Source of the DNA: Isoetes taiwanensis
Lineage: Eukaryota > Streptophyta > Lycopodiopsida > Isoetales > Isoetaceae
DNA length: 64,000 nt
Reading direction: 5' to 3'
NCBI GenBank assembly: GCA_021234155.1
Contig: JAJEKV010000262.1
Span: 60,001-124,000 of the forward strand
Notes under the pieces: model-generated
The model's database searches: none
Told to the model about the DNA's origin: nothing
What the model saw: the letters and a program-made list of their open reading frames with translations, nothing else
Program-made: the position numbers and the translations under genes
Shown: positions 21,301 to 32,445 of the stretch, piece after piece
Position numbering within the stretch: position 1 is the first letter of the stretch
Layout of the letters: each line of letters starts with the position of its first letter

Positions 21301-22855
21301 ATAAGTTAGGAGCTTGTAAATTGTTTTGGCTGAAATGGAAAAAACGTGTACTAATAATCCAACTTTTATAGTTTTTATAACCAAACCCCGCATTGTTGGG
21401 CTATGCTTGGACCCTATCAATGAAATAAACGCAATGGAAACGTAGTGGGAACATGTAAAGGATTTTTAACATTAGAGAGGAATTGATAATGATCACTCAA
21501 AAATACTACCTTCATAAAAATGTGTGTTATGGGATTGTACGTCTATGCAAAATTTTAAATGTCTAAATTACGCACTATTATACACACTATTACGCACAGC
21601 CTATTACACATATAGTGCGTAATGGGGTGTGCATAATAGGGTGTGATATGGATAAGGTGCCATGTTGGATGGGCTTTTCATTTTTCTAACACATGGATTG
21701 TGTGATAGCTCGGGATGATTCTTATTATGTCGCATTTTAAGGTATAAAGCTTCATTTCATTTCCCTCCCCCCTTTTTAAGTTGGAACTCTCAATGAATTT
21801 GTTGGATATTTAAACAATACTATTATGAATAAATTATGACGCCCAACATTGGGCGTAAGTTTGAAACTTATAGATATTGCAAAAGGTGAGCATGCATTGA
21901 TGGTGTTAGAAAGGATATGGCATATTTCTTCTCATGTGAAAGTGCTGGTGCTTAGAAAATATTTTTTCTCATATGATGACGGTCCTTAAATATGGTAATA
22001 TCTTAAACTCAAGGCGAATGGGAAGGAAATTTAGGCTCAGTCTTGCTTTGTGACATGTGAGTTTAAGTTTAGTTGCAAATTTTCTTAGTTAGTTATAAAA
22101 TAGATAATTCATTTGCCTAAAGAGTGAGAGATGTCTCTTATCTTAGAGCCTATATGCCCCCTATTTGTTACCTTTGAAATGAATTATTAATCCTAGAGAT
22201 TTGCCATTCCTTATTTTTGTAGTTCCTTGAAGAAGTGCATGCAAGGGGTTAAAGGTGGTTGTTCATTCTAATGCATTTATGTAGAGAATAACATCAACAT
22301 TAAAAAATATCTTGTTGAAACGATCTCTTGGTAGTCCATAACTTCACTGTGCATTGCATAATTCTAACAAAATCAAACTTTAAAATAAAAAGCCCGTTGT
22401 ATATAATAACCACTGGTATACTAACATAATCGCAAGTTCTACCGTACACTTGAGATGCATTAGAACATATGTCCCCTCGGTTAACCCAACATAATAGCCC
22501 AACATAAGAATGATAAGAATAAAAGATATTTAGACAAAGTTGGCAAAGTTGACACTATCTGCCCTTAATCTTCTTCTATTTGATCTGAGGTATAAAGCAT
22601 CAACCACAATTCGTCCTTCACCTTCATGTCGAACTTTCACCTTTGGACTGTACTAAGAAAAAATGTAAACATAAATAGAAGGAACGAACTCCAGTAGCAA
22701 ACAGATGTGTTGAGTTTTACGCATAGGCATGTCAAGTTTCAAAATTTACTTGAAATATTAGAAGCTCAACTATAAAGAAATTGAGACAGCCATCATGCAC
22801 ATGACAATAGAATGACTGTGCGAGATTCAAATCAACCTTATTGGATCTCAGAAAA
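21301..22855. other. no gene; Helitron-like debris
   Basis: AT-rich sequence. Around 21,842 another inverted word, CGCCCAACATTGGGCG, resembles a decayed Helitron hairpin, but no CTAG follows. Around 21,585-21,650, GCGTAATGGGGTGTGCATAA and related words repeat in both orientations. Confidence 0.4.
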
Positions 22856-23435
22856 ATGCTTTGAGTTTGTCATTATTGCCCTGACATCTGCAAAGTCTAC
22901 ATTCACCAAACCTGGAATCTGCAAATAGAAATTTCTTACTACGGTGTATTATAGAAATATGACCTAGGAAACTGATGTTAGCCAGCCATCTAAACAGTGC
23001 CCAATCGATCGATAGCAATGCAAAATCTAGGATATAAGATAGTGGAAGGCTGGTTACATACAGTAATGATATCAGAAATTCCCTGCACGCCTTGGCGAAG
23101 CACATCATCTGCAAGAAGGAAGGCCTGTTGTAAAGGAGTCTGTTCTTGCACAACATCCAACAGCCTATCATTTGGAATAACAATGAGGGTATCAACACTT
23201 TTTCGCAATTGTTCAATTGCCTCAAGAGCCTGCAAATGCAATTGCCGTGATGTCACTTTTTGTGTAAAAGCTCCAAAGTGAGAAATATAATTCACCTGCT
23301 GAGCTCTCCGCCGGCCTTCGAAGGTGAAGGGATAAGTAACAGGTTTGATAACTCTATCATGGACAATTTTATTATTTGTAATTCACCTGCTGAGCTCTCC
23401 GCCGGCCTTCGAAGGTGAAGGGATAAGTAACAGGT
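22856..23435 (-). pseudogene. FTSZ1: FtsZ1 (plastid division) gene fragment, three exon pieces
   Basis: FtsZ1 is the tubulin-like GTPase that builds the division ring inside plastids. On the minus strand, exon 23,229-23,062 (168 bases, after TTTGCAG and before GTATGTAA) encodes [20 protein letters not shown], then [20 protein letters not shown] and [16 protein letters not shown]. This is the FtsZ1 rather than FtsZ2 form. The next exon, from 22,918, continues IPGLVNVDFADVRAIM and then diverges. The preceding exon piece, [15 protein letters not shown], lies at 23,342-23,296 and again at 23,433-23,387. N-terminal GTP-binding exons and the C-terminus are absent. The set sits between Helitron termini, so capture and shuffling is likely. 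Confidence 0.88.
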
Positions 23436-23470
23436 TTGATAACTCTATCATGGACAATTTTATCATAATA
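23289..23470. repeat. 91-bp tandem duplication containing an FtsZ1 exon end
   Basis: Two nearly identical 91-base units (23,289-23,379 and 23,380-23,470) each hold the exon end encoding FEGRRRAQQ, its GTGAATTA donor and about 35 bases upstream. They differ at very few positions, so the duplication is recent compared with the decay of neighbouring elements. Confidence 0.9.
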
Positions 23471-23473
23471 CAA

Positions 23474-23705
23474 ATATCAAAATCCTTTAAGTAGCTGCAG
23501 AAATCTTCTTCTGCAGCTGAAGTGTCTGTTGCAATATGTTTTCTCACAGCAGGATCATGCTCATCTTGAATAATCATCAAGGCATACAAAGCATTGATCA
23601 CCTTGTGCTGAAGCTTGTAAACCATTCACCGTTACCCTGCTCTAAAGGCTCTAGCTTGATGAGTTTGTCCAAAGCCACATCCCTTTCATCCATCGAAAGG
23701 CAAAG
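23474..23705 (-). pseudogene. captured gene fragment, unidentified
   Basis: Minus-strand frames read SMDERDVALDKLIKLEPLEQ and, after a frame change near 23,630, VYKLQHKVINALYALMIIQD then EHDPAVRKHIATDTSAAEED. The composition is that of a helical protein and unlike the AT-rich flanks. It directly abuts the duplicated FtsZ1 piece but does not resemble FtsZ. I do not recognise it. An exon fusion made by a transposon is the simplest explanation. Confidence 0.4.
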
Positions 23706-24607
23706 AGGCTTGCAAGGCCCTATTAATTGATAATGGTAAAGCAAAAGACTACATACTCCTTACGTCTGGATCGATCATCATTGCAAGAAGGCTCTGCATC
23801 TTAGCCGTTTGCTAAGCTCCATTGCACGCAGGGTGAGGTTTGGACCATATGTCAGCTGATTAGCACTGCAAAAGCACTCTTGCTTCCTCTCATGCCAAGA
23901 GTCATACTTCCATATTGCATTTATACCAGATAGAATCTCCAGAATCCAAAAGGTTACCTAGAGGTTCTGGTAAATAAGTCCTTTGCAAATTTGTACTGGT
24001 GTGGATGTTGTTTGTTTGCAAAAATGGTGGAGTCATTATTGAGCTCTGTTGGGGCATAACGATGGCAAATTCTGCAACCTTGGCATTTTGAGTAATGCTC
24101 CATTCCTACGTATGATATTTAGGGGTTATTATGCCTCACTCCCCACTTCTTTGAGACAATGCATTGAAACCATCTTAAGCCTCCTAAACTCACATTAATG
24201 AATAGAAGCCAAATACGAATTGCTACAAACAAAATTGAATCAAGATCAACGATGAATTTGAAACCCTACACAGCAAAACATACAGGAAGCAGTAGCGTTG
24301 TAACTTCTGGGCCCGTTAGAAATGATGGCTCGTTGCAGAAAAGGGTTTGTCCACCAATGAAGCTTCTCCAGCATGGTAATAGGTGCAACTCCAGATAGCG
24401 ATTCAATACCTGTCTGTTCTAGGATGAAGATCAAAAAAAGGTTAGAAAGAGAACTCTGGAGAATACAGTGGTCGTACCCTAATGGAAAAAGTCACCATAG
24501 AATTCGTAACCTTCCAATGGGTAGCAGACAACTTTAACCGGATTTGAGCTATAAAGGCCTGCCAGTCTCCTTGGTGGACTGCGTTGCAGAATAACCTGCA
24601 TACTTCT

Positions 24608-24653
24608 AAGGCCTCATCGCGAACCCTAAAAAGGCCTCATCGCGAACCCTAAA
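24608..24653 (+). repeat. 23-bp tandem repeat, two copies
   Basis: AAGGCCTCATCGCGAACCCT plus AAA occurs twice in tandem. It contains AACCCTAAA-like telomere-type words but is far too short to be telomeric. Confidence 0.8.
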
Positions 24654-25633
24654 AAAAACTCAAAATTTTGTGACGTGGCATCATCATCGCCATTGGTTTG
24701 GTCGAATCTGGGCCGTTAAAATTAGGGCTGGGTCCAACACTTACACAATAACATTATCTCTAATATATAATTGTAATATGGAAGGTAAGGGGCCAGCTTA
24801 GGCGATGGTGCCTTTAATGAAATTTATGGTATGAATTTGCACGTGTCTACATACAAAAAGATTGGAAGACGCGAGTTTCTTCCGGAGGTTTCGAGTTTCT
24901 TCTGGAGGTTTCGAGTACGGACCTGAAGCTTTCGCCAGCTTTCAGGAAGTTTCCAGACTATTGTTTTAAGCGTTCTATATAAAGGGCAAGGGTCAGATGC
25001 TACTGAAGAGGTTGCGGAAAAGGAGGGCAGAGCCAGATCAATATCGCTGAATGAAGAAGCCGAGAAGAGGATGCTGAAAGGAGAGCAAAGTCAGATTTAA
25101 CAGGTATGGATCGTCGCCTTACGATGATCCACAAAGCTAAAAAGTTAAGGTTCTTAGCTTCTATTTATGGCAGCTCTGTTTAACCTTAACTAAGATGATA
25201 GTTCTGGCATCACAGAGTAATTTGAGTTGGATGTGGCTTGAGCGATTCGAACAGAATATGCAGGGCGTGGCTTTTCCCGTCCATATCGTGAGCATTCCCA
25301 ATTGGCTTTTGAGCTTGCAGGGTTTGAATCTCTTTTCAATTCGATCACTCCTCACCATCGCCGATTCAAGTAAAGAAGCGCCCGCTGCTCCTACTTTCCA
25401 GGTAGCTCTGGATTTGTTTCTTGCTTCAAATCCGGTGAAAATGGTCCACTATAGTATCACATACACATATGCCTATTGGGTTTTTTTTTCGCCATTTTTT
25501 TCTCAATTAGCCCTCTTTTTCCTTTTCGAGTAATGCTTCAGCTGTTATAATCCAGATTCATCTCGTCTTTTGCAGCTTTTTGCAGATATTCACCATGAGC
25601 TATGAAGTAAGCTTAATCTGGAGCAGCTTTTTT

Positions 25634-26164
25634 TTATTCAAAGACACCATCAAGCTTCCTTTTCTTAGATATGCTACCTTCAGGTTTTGGCTTTAATAAC
25701 TTAGAGTAGTCTGGCCTCTCATGTTTACTCTTCACCAAAGTTTTTTGTTGCTTATCATGTCCTGCGCCACGAAACCACCGTTTCTTAGCAGATGCAATCA
25801 GTTTACTTGCCACATTCGAAGCTTTCAACCGGTGAACATTTCGTGAATCTTTGGTTTCATAAATATTAGGCATCTCAATCTTCCCCGCTTTGCATGCCTT
25901 GGCAAGACTGTTATATCTGATCCCATTGGGATCTACATAGAAAAACTCTTTGCGTATATTATCGCTGTGGTACCTGCAAATGATTTTCCAACCTGCATCC
26001 TCCAGTTGCTTTTTCGCACCTGCTCGATCTATAAGAAAGACATGGGAAGTGTCCATGGAACCTGATGCTCCATAACCTTTTGAATTGTCATCTTTCTCCT
26101 TTATTTTGTCTACTTCTGCATCAGAAATACTGCTCATGGAACTTATCAAAGTTCCTGTCATCAC
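25634..26164 (-). pseudogene. captured fragment resembling the N-terminal domain of IDM1/PHD-type chromatin proteins
   Basis: An open frame of 176 residues on the minus strand. Residues about 50-95 read AKKQLEDAGWKIICRYHSDN, then FFYVDPNGIRYNSLAKACKA. This matches the K-x-x-L-x-x-A-G-W-x-I ... Y-x-x-P-x-G-x-x-Y-x-S-L pattern that I know from plant IDM1-like PHD-finger/acetyltransferase proteins. The C-terminal third is Lys/Arg-rich (ASAKKRWFRGAG, KPEGSISKKRKLDG), like a nuclear localisation region. No PHD finger or acetyltransferase domain follows. It lies antisense to the Helitron, as captured genes may. The frame is intact, so a transcript is conceivable. Family assignment is tentative. Confidence 0.5.
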
Positions 26165-26477
26165 GGATTAATGAATGGTTAATGATGTCCTGGCATTTGA
26201 GACGTGATTTACTTGCCATGCAAGTTTTATTTTAGATTCTCACTTTAGCATGAGGCAATATGCTATTTGCCAAGTTTGCTCTGTAATTTGTGCAAATTGA
26301 TGTTTAAATGTCGTGTCGTTTTAGCTGCACAGGCATGCGCAGTGCATTCTTTAGTAAAAACCTCTTGCATGACATGAATAAAAGCCTTATCTGATGAGCA
26401 AGGCTTGAGTGATGATTTCCCTAGTGCTAGCCTTCATATGGCAATTATATAGCCTATGGCTTTTAATTCCTCAACAA

Positions 26478-26565
26478 AGAGGAATGGAGTCTGTATGAGT
26501 AAGTTGGATGAGTAAGTTGCTAGAGGAATGGAGTCTGTATGAGTAAGTTGTATGAGTAAGTTGCT
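26478..26565 (+). repeat. 44-bp tandem duplication
   Basis: Two copies of AGAGGAATGGAGTCTGTATG followed by AGTAAGTTGKATGAGTAAGTTGCT-like sequence, offset by exactly 44 bases with one difference. Confidence 0.85.
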
Positions 26566-27424
26566 GCATATGCCTTCAATGCATCAAATAAGAAGGAAGA
26601 AGTTTGAACTCAATCCCATCGGCATGTGGCTATGATGCTTTTCCAATAATTATTGGAATTTGAAGGACCAAAACGTTCCCCTTTGCTTTGATGTTGCACA
26701 TTGGCACATTGTACAGATTGTATAATAATTGTATAATATAATAGTGCTCTACTGAGAATTTGGGGTGACTATTTAGCACAACGGTTGTAGCGATTATGGA
26801 GTTTAGCGCTAGATAGGCCACCATTTTTGGGCATATTATAGACCATTGATATAGACATTGATGTGAAACATATCACACGAAAATCGAGTCTTCTAAAAGG
26901 TGCATTTATTTAAATATGTAGCATCCATCTAAATATTATTAATTTTAATTTAAAGTACTTCATTTCATTTTTCTCCTCCTCAAAATACCATTACACATTC
27001 ATTTAAAATACTTCATTTTTTATTTTATTTTCTTCTCTCTAAAGAGTGATGTTCAAGCAAAACACAGTGGATCTTAGTGATACTTTTTGTTATTAGATGA
27101 AAGCATGTCTAAAAAGTTATCTAGAAATATTGTTTCAGAGACTTGCTCGTCCAATTTCTCTAAATTATTGGCGTCCTCTATCGGCTTCTCTTCTTCTGTC
27201 TCTATAACGAATCTGTAACTCTAAGCTGTAGAGTTTGATGCTAACAAGCGCCAATAGGGCTAGCAATTTCTTGGTCCAATCAAACATGTAGGCGACTTTT
27301 TGGTTCGTGACTATAATCATGATCATGTTAACCCCCATATGCATGGTATGCAACCATTAGAATGGCTATTAACTTTATGCATAGTTGTAATGCCCCAACC
27401 ATTAACACCCAATAATGTCAACAC

Positions 27425-27520
27425 ACTTTATATTGGTTTAATTGTTGTTTTTGAAAAATTAAAGAGTGGTTTACTTTATATTGGTTTAATTGTTGTTTTT
27501 GAAAAATTAAATAGTGGTTT
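27425..27520 (+). repeat. 48-bp tandem duplication
   Basis: Two copies of a unit starting ACTTTATATTGGTTTAATTG with one base difference. It creates a repeated GLLYIGLIVVFEKL frame that is not evidence for a protein. Confidence 0.85.
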
Positions 27521-28054
27521 TTGTTTAGATCAGCGTTCTGAAGAGTTAAATTAATCGACTGTAAATATAGTAAAAAAACATTGGTCGAAAGGAATATGAT
27601 ATTCTTCAGATGCTATGTTGCGGTGGCGACAGCCACCGCGATAAAGTACTTGTAATATAAGATAACTTAGATATATTAAAAACATGGATATATTACCCAT
27701 TTGACGGATCTGATTCACTGCATGACTTGCTCTGCAGTGGTGGTACATGGACATGCTGAAGAAAGCATTGATAAGTTTATAAAGTGTGCTAAAGATTTAT
27801 TCTTCTAGGTTTAAAAGGTCTGATGGTCTTCTTTTACTCTTCCACAAGGGCATGTTGACTAACTTTGGATCTTCATAAAATTCATAGGAACCTCATAAAT
27901 AGATATGCAAGCTTTATTAGCAGGTCAAAGAATCCCCCATATCTAATATACGTCTCATCAGATACAAAATAGAAAGATCCATTATCATATGCTCCTTTCA
28001 GTTGAATTATAAGAATTGCATATTGCTTCATATGCATTTTTATTTATTTTGCAG

Positions 28055-28139
28055 ATTCCACTTTGAGCTAATCCCACTTTCGGAGGTGATGCCCGACTTG
28101 GATAAAGTCATTACCGTTGTTGCCAAATTTGCATCATAG
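28055..28139 (+). other. candidate terminal exon inside the Helitron
   Basis: After TATTTATTTTGCAG, a frame reads FHFELIPLSEVMPDLDKVIT then VVAKFAS and a stop at 28,137. The acceptor and the protein-like composition suggest a captured last exon. I do not recognise the protein. No matching upstream exon was found. Confidence 0.3.
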
Positions 28140-30022
28140 TCATAACAAGTTGTTTTTTGGTCAAAGAACACTTCCTCAATGAAGAGGCGTTTGCATGCTT
28201 GAATTGCCAAGCAAGAATCATAAGATAGAACATTGAGTTTGGCGCTTACTCTCATTTTTATGTTCTATGGAAGCAGCTATTCTATTATACGATGTTAGGA
28301 TGGAAGGCTGTTAACTTATGTACAAATTTATGAAGAAATTCTGTATGTCTATAATGTAATTGACGTATTGCTATAGTCTATAGTTATGGTGGAAGAACAA
28401 AGTTAGTGGATATTCTTACCTTAATTATGAAATATGTTTCCTATATTTAGATATGATTCTATTCGATGCTTGGAAGGTAGAAAATACATGTAATAGAGCA
28501 GAAAGGTGGAAGAACATCTTTAAGTTTTTTGCTTCCTTGAAAATATAGGTAATGCCATTCATAATTGTTTTCTATTTTACTTCTTTGCTTTCTTGAAAAT
28601 ATAAATAGTGTCACTCATAATTGTTTTGTATTTTAGTGCTATTGCCTTGCTACATTATGTACCAAGGTAGATTTCCACTATTCTTTAGAGCTTTGACTCA
28701 TAGAAAGCATATAGATCAAGCTCATGCTGCTATTTTGATAGCTAGCTCCAAGAGCTAGATGTGTATTTTATAAGAAAACCATCCAAAAAGCACCCTTTAA
28801 GACGTCACGGTGTAGGAGTAAAAGACTTCATTGACGTCCCATATAACTTTGAAAAAACATGTCATATTATACATTAAACCTAGCAGTCCCATACGAGAGC
28901 TTATAGACATTGTCCTATCAATCAGTCATATTTCATTTCCAAATGAATTTAGAGATTGTAGTGTCCCTTTATGATGCTATTGGGCTTTGCTCGATGTCTA
29001 CATGATAGCTTTAGAGATGCGAAATATTGGGCATATGCCCTTTGTAAGATCTACAAGATGTACATCAAGAGGCATTACCAAAACTTAAAAATTGCAAATT
29101 GAATAAATGCAACTAATAATGAGCCAAGTCTAGGCCTAAAGCATGGGAATGTCAATGTAATCACAAGATGTGGGGCATGAATGAGCCACATTTATTTAAA
29201 GTATAGAAGCAAATGGATAAGTTTGTGAGTAGTGAAACTAAATGCAAATTAGGTGAGTTGTGGCAATGGCGCATATTTCATCTTTATGCATATGATTTGT
29301 GTAAGAGTTCAATGCAAAGTTAAGGCAATTAAGCAATGTTAATTTTTTTTTGCATATTATTTGTGCAACAATTCGATACAAAATGAATCCCATCATGTAT
29401 TGGGGGCATTTTTTTATTGTCATTAGGCAAAAAGAAATACATGTACCTAATCTTTCTAATGCAAAACCCTATAAAAGTTCCATTGGCTCCCTCTCAAATC
29501 GCAAACTATTGTATATAAATTTCCACGGTGGCCTACAATAAAATTGTACTCCCTCTCAAATCACCAAACTATTGTACACATGTTTACAATTTCATGGTGG
29601 TCTACAATAAAATTGCACCCGCTTGGTTGCAAAAGTATACTCATACGACGAGGTCTCATTTGTAAGCCATAAAGAAAATTGTATTTTTGAAAGCGAAGTC
29701 CATGGGACATCACTAATTAGATGGATTATGCCCAAGTGACGAAATGCTACACATTCTACAAGAAATGGGATTATGCTGCAATTGTAATGGCTATATCAAG
29801 TTATTTTGCATTCTTAATGTGGTAAAAAATTGGCAGATTATGTGAAATTAAGTGGCACTTTAATGGCATAAACATGGAGTTGGAGAGGCACATTGACTGG
29901 CACTTTAATGACATTAGCAAGTAGTTGGGGACTCTCCTTCTCTTCTCCTCCCCAAAAGCCACATTTTCTAGCCAAAGTTCAACAATCTCCCTCCTCCCCT
30001 CCCCTATCAAGTTGTTACTAAA
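28140..30022. other. no gene; Helitron interior
   Basis: AT-rich. Near 29,484-29,620 two imperfect tandem copies of CTCCCTCTCAAATC..AAACTATTGTA...GGTGG-C/T-CTACAATAAAATTG occur. No supportable coding region. Confidence 0.5.
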
Positions 30023-30164
30023 GCCCGGCAACGCCGGACACCATAACTAGTAATCTTTGAATGGTTTTAATGCTTCATTTTTTTCGACAAACAATAACAT
30101 TGTAAAATCATCAATAAATGTAAGCTCCTGGTGTTGAGAGGCCATGTTATTAAGGTTGTCAAGA

Positions 30165-30530
30165 TTACGCTATTAGGGTAGTTTTCCACTCGCAATTAGG
30201 TTAGGTTAACTTAACCAGTTGGTTATCTCTTAACTTAATGGAAAGTAGATTGTGATTTCCCATTAAAGTCATTAACTTAAGACTAACTTAAAGGATTGTG
30301 AAGATATGCATTCACACTATACCAATTATGGACCACTTAGGTTAAGCTCATGAAATCAACTTAACCTAACCTTTATAATAAGCTTGTGCTTCACACTAGT
30401 AGTTAAGAAGTTTTGTTAGGTTAGAGATAAATGTGTTCGTTTCTCACTTCAGTTAAGAGATAAAGCATGAATTCATTAATTAGAGAAATTTGGAATTCTC
30501 GTTTAGCATGAAATAGGTTAGCGGGTAGCC
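30165..30530. repeat. TTAACTTAA-rich MITE-like repeat
   Basis: Starts GGGTAGTTTTCCACTCGCAA and is full of GGTTAACTTAACC words. The start resembles the ends of the elements at 45,598 and 46,696 (GGGTCATTTCCCACTTGCCA on one strand). It is probably an older member of the same miniature inverted-repeat family; the right end is unclear. Confidence 0.45.
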
Positions 30531-30959
30531 ATATAGTGCAAAAACTACTACCAATTGAGTAAAAGTTGGCGTTTTTTTGCACAAATTCTGCAAAGGCTTC
30601 AGTCTTATTCGGAAATATAGTTTTTACTGCTAATGCAAAGGTTCACCGCGAGTATAATGTAGTAGGAGGGAGTGTTAAAACTTCTCGCAAGAAGCGCGAA
30701 CGCGATGTTTTGCAGCTGAAAGGAGACAAAATAATGTGCCTTTTATTAAAACCATATGAGAGCATTGTGTTTTAAGAAGGTACCGAGGAGCAAGGATATC
30801 ACACAAAATTCAGTATTTAAAGCCATATAATTACTTTCTGAGGAGGATGTGGTGCGATTATTTTTAGCATTAAACATATGGTAAAAGATATGGGTAAAGA
30901 CAAAACCAAAGTTCGAAACAAAAATTTCCATTGAAGGAAGTAATATACAACATAATTCT

Positions 30960-31947
30960 TGATTGAAGGAGATAATTATTACGATTGTGTTTGGATACTT
31001 GATCGGGTATCACACCCATTTCATTGGCCATGCGATTGACATGCTCTCTACCCAATTCCATAGCTTGTGTTGTGTCCATCTCACGAATAACTTTGTGGTC
31101 TCTGGAACTACAACACCCATGGCCTTTGCGATCTTTTGCCAGATGTGAATCCGGGGCTCCCATTCTTCCTTTGTCCATTTACCTTTGCTCTCGCCTATAA
31201 GTTCATTTTTGCGGTAGCTCAGATCGTAGCATTACTGGCGTGGATGAGGCTTACGCTTCTTCTTGTGTACACTGATGCTCCTGTGACCCAAGAGCCTCAT
31301 CTTGGTCAATCTCCATGTCTTTCTTAACATTACGCTTCCATGTGTTCTCATGCGTATTCAAACTGATGTTAAGCTGTCAAGAAAGGCATGTACCCATCAA
31401 GCTTCTCATTAAGTGCACTCAATTTTTGAAAAGTGGGCTCTAGGGCTTCTATACCTTTTCCGTCTCTTCAAGCAAAGCGCTTTGTTTTTGCATTCTCTCT
31501 TCAGTAGGACTTAGCATCGAGGTTTTCCAAAATGGAATCCAACTTTGATAGATCACGTGTTTTGGGTAATCGATGTCGGGTTGAGCTGGATCGGGCTCAA
31601 CATTCTCTCCTTTTCGACTCTTCCTCAAACCCATCGGCACTTGGATTGGCCATTTTATCAAGCGTTTCAAAGCGACACACTTTACACGAACTTTGAAAGC
31701 CGCGCTCTTTTTGCCTTGCATAAGAGCAACCACGAACCGTCCCAGTAGAAAGAAATCGAACACAACCATCGGTCGGCACCGGTTGTTCAACAATATGGTA
31801 GGCATAGGAGGTTTTCAGGTGGCATTTCAATACAAGATCTCCTTCCATTGCCGCCCATTTGAATCTTGGTTTGCCTGTAAAAGAGTCGATATTTCTTTTT
31901 ATCTTCTCGTCGGCCTCCTCATTACCGTTTAGCGGCATTGGAGGCAA
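30960..31947 (-). pseudogene. unknown decayed protein-coding segments
   Basis: On the minus strand, 31,190-31,000 reads KWTKEEWEPRIHIWQKIAKA then MGVVVPE, and after a one-base shift EMDTTQAMELGREHVNRMAN. Just upstream is KDMEIDQDEALGSQEHQCTQ. Segments at 31,947-31,449 read RFKWAAMEGDLVLKCHLKTS and FETLDKMANPSADGFEEESK in one frame, and FKVRVKCVALKRLIKWPIQV in another. Tryptophan and charged-residue use argue for former coding sequence. No family is recognised. These may be downstream exons of the gene that starts at 35,069. Confidence 0.35.
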
Positions 31948-32445
31948 TGGTGTTGACTTAGGAGCCTTCTTGGGTGTGGGGATAGGTGGAGCTCAACTCA
32001 CGTTTGCCCGGGTGTTACCACGAACATCACTCCTGTTAATGCACATATGACTAATAAAATCTTGATGTTCTTTCACCCTTCGTTTGCTCTCCCATCCCAT
32101 TTCTTCATAGGAACCTAAAGATAGGTAGCCACCATGCTGAATTTGCTTATTTGTACAAGCAATTTGGCAAATTCATCGGCGCATGATAATAACCAAGTGA
32201 TAAACTTTGGCAATCGTCATGGTAGCTATCCTTGTAAATAGATCTGTGTATTTCTTGCAATCCCATACCTTGTTGATCCCTCGGATGTCAATAAATATCA
32301 ATGTCGCATTCTCGACACTTGGGAGGAAGTAGGGATGCCATCATTTGTCCTTTGCTATGACAATATTTTTTCTTTTCCTTTCTTTTTCTAGCCTCTTACG
32401 GCTTTAGAATATTCTGATTGGCTCGAAAGGCTACGGGTGGGTTAC

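Larger units (their letters stand above)
26166..28054. other. no gene; Helitron interior
   Basis: AT-rich filler with two short tandem duplications (listed separately). No coding signal. Confidence 0.5.
24757..30050 (+). mobile_element. candidate Helitron with captured gene pieces
   Basis: The 5' end reads A|TCTCTAATATATAATTGTAA, matching the plant Helitron start TC..TA-rich. The 3' end has hairpin GCCCGGC-AAC-GCCGGAC (30,023-30,039), then ACCATAA and CTAG|T at 30,047-30,050. Both flanks fit insertion between A and T. No Rep/helicase gene is seen, so the 5.3-kb unit would be non-autonomous. It holds a minus-strand chromatin-protein fragment (25,634-26,164) and an exon-like piece at 28,055. 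Whether these two ends belong to one element is an inference; an embedded shorter Helitron sharing the 3' end is possible. Confidence 0.55.

Noticed and set aside
22997-23281. 94-residue plus-strand ORF
   Set aside because: Antisense shadow of the FtsZ1 exons.
24608-24653. AACCCTAAA words as interstitial telomere
   Set aside because: Only two short copies within a 23-bp unit; not a telomere array.
27300-27554. 84-residue plus ORF with repeated LIVVFEKL
   Set aside because: Created by the 48-bp tandem duplication in AT-rich DNA.
31449-31947. Plus-strand ORFs 31,545-31,932
   Set aside because: They overlap the minus-strand frames with better residue composition and have no motif.
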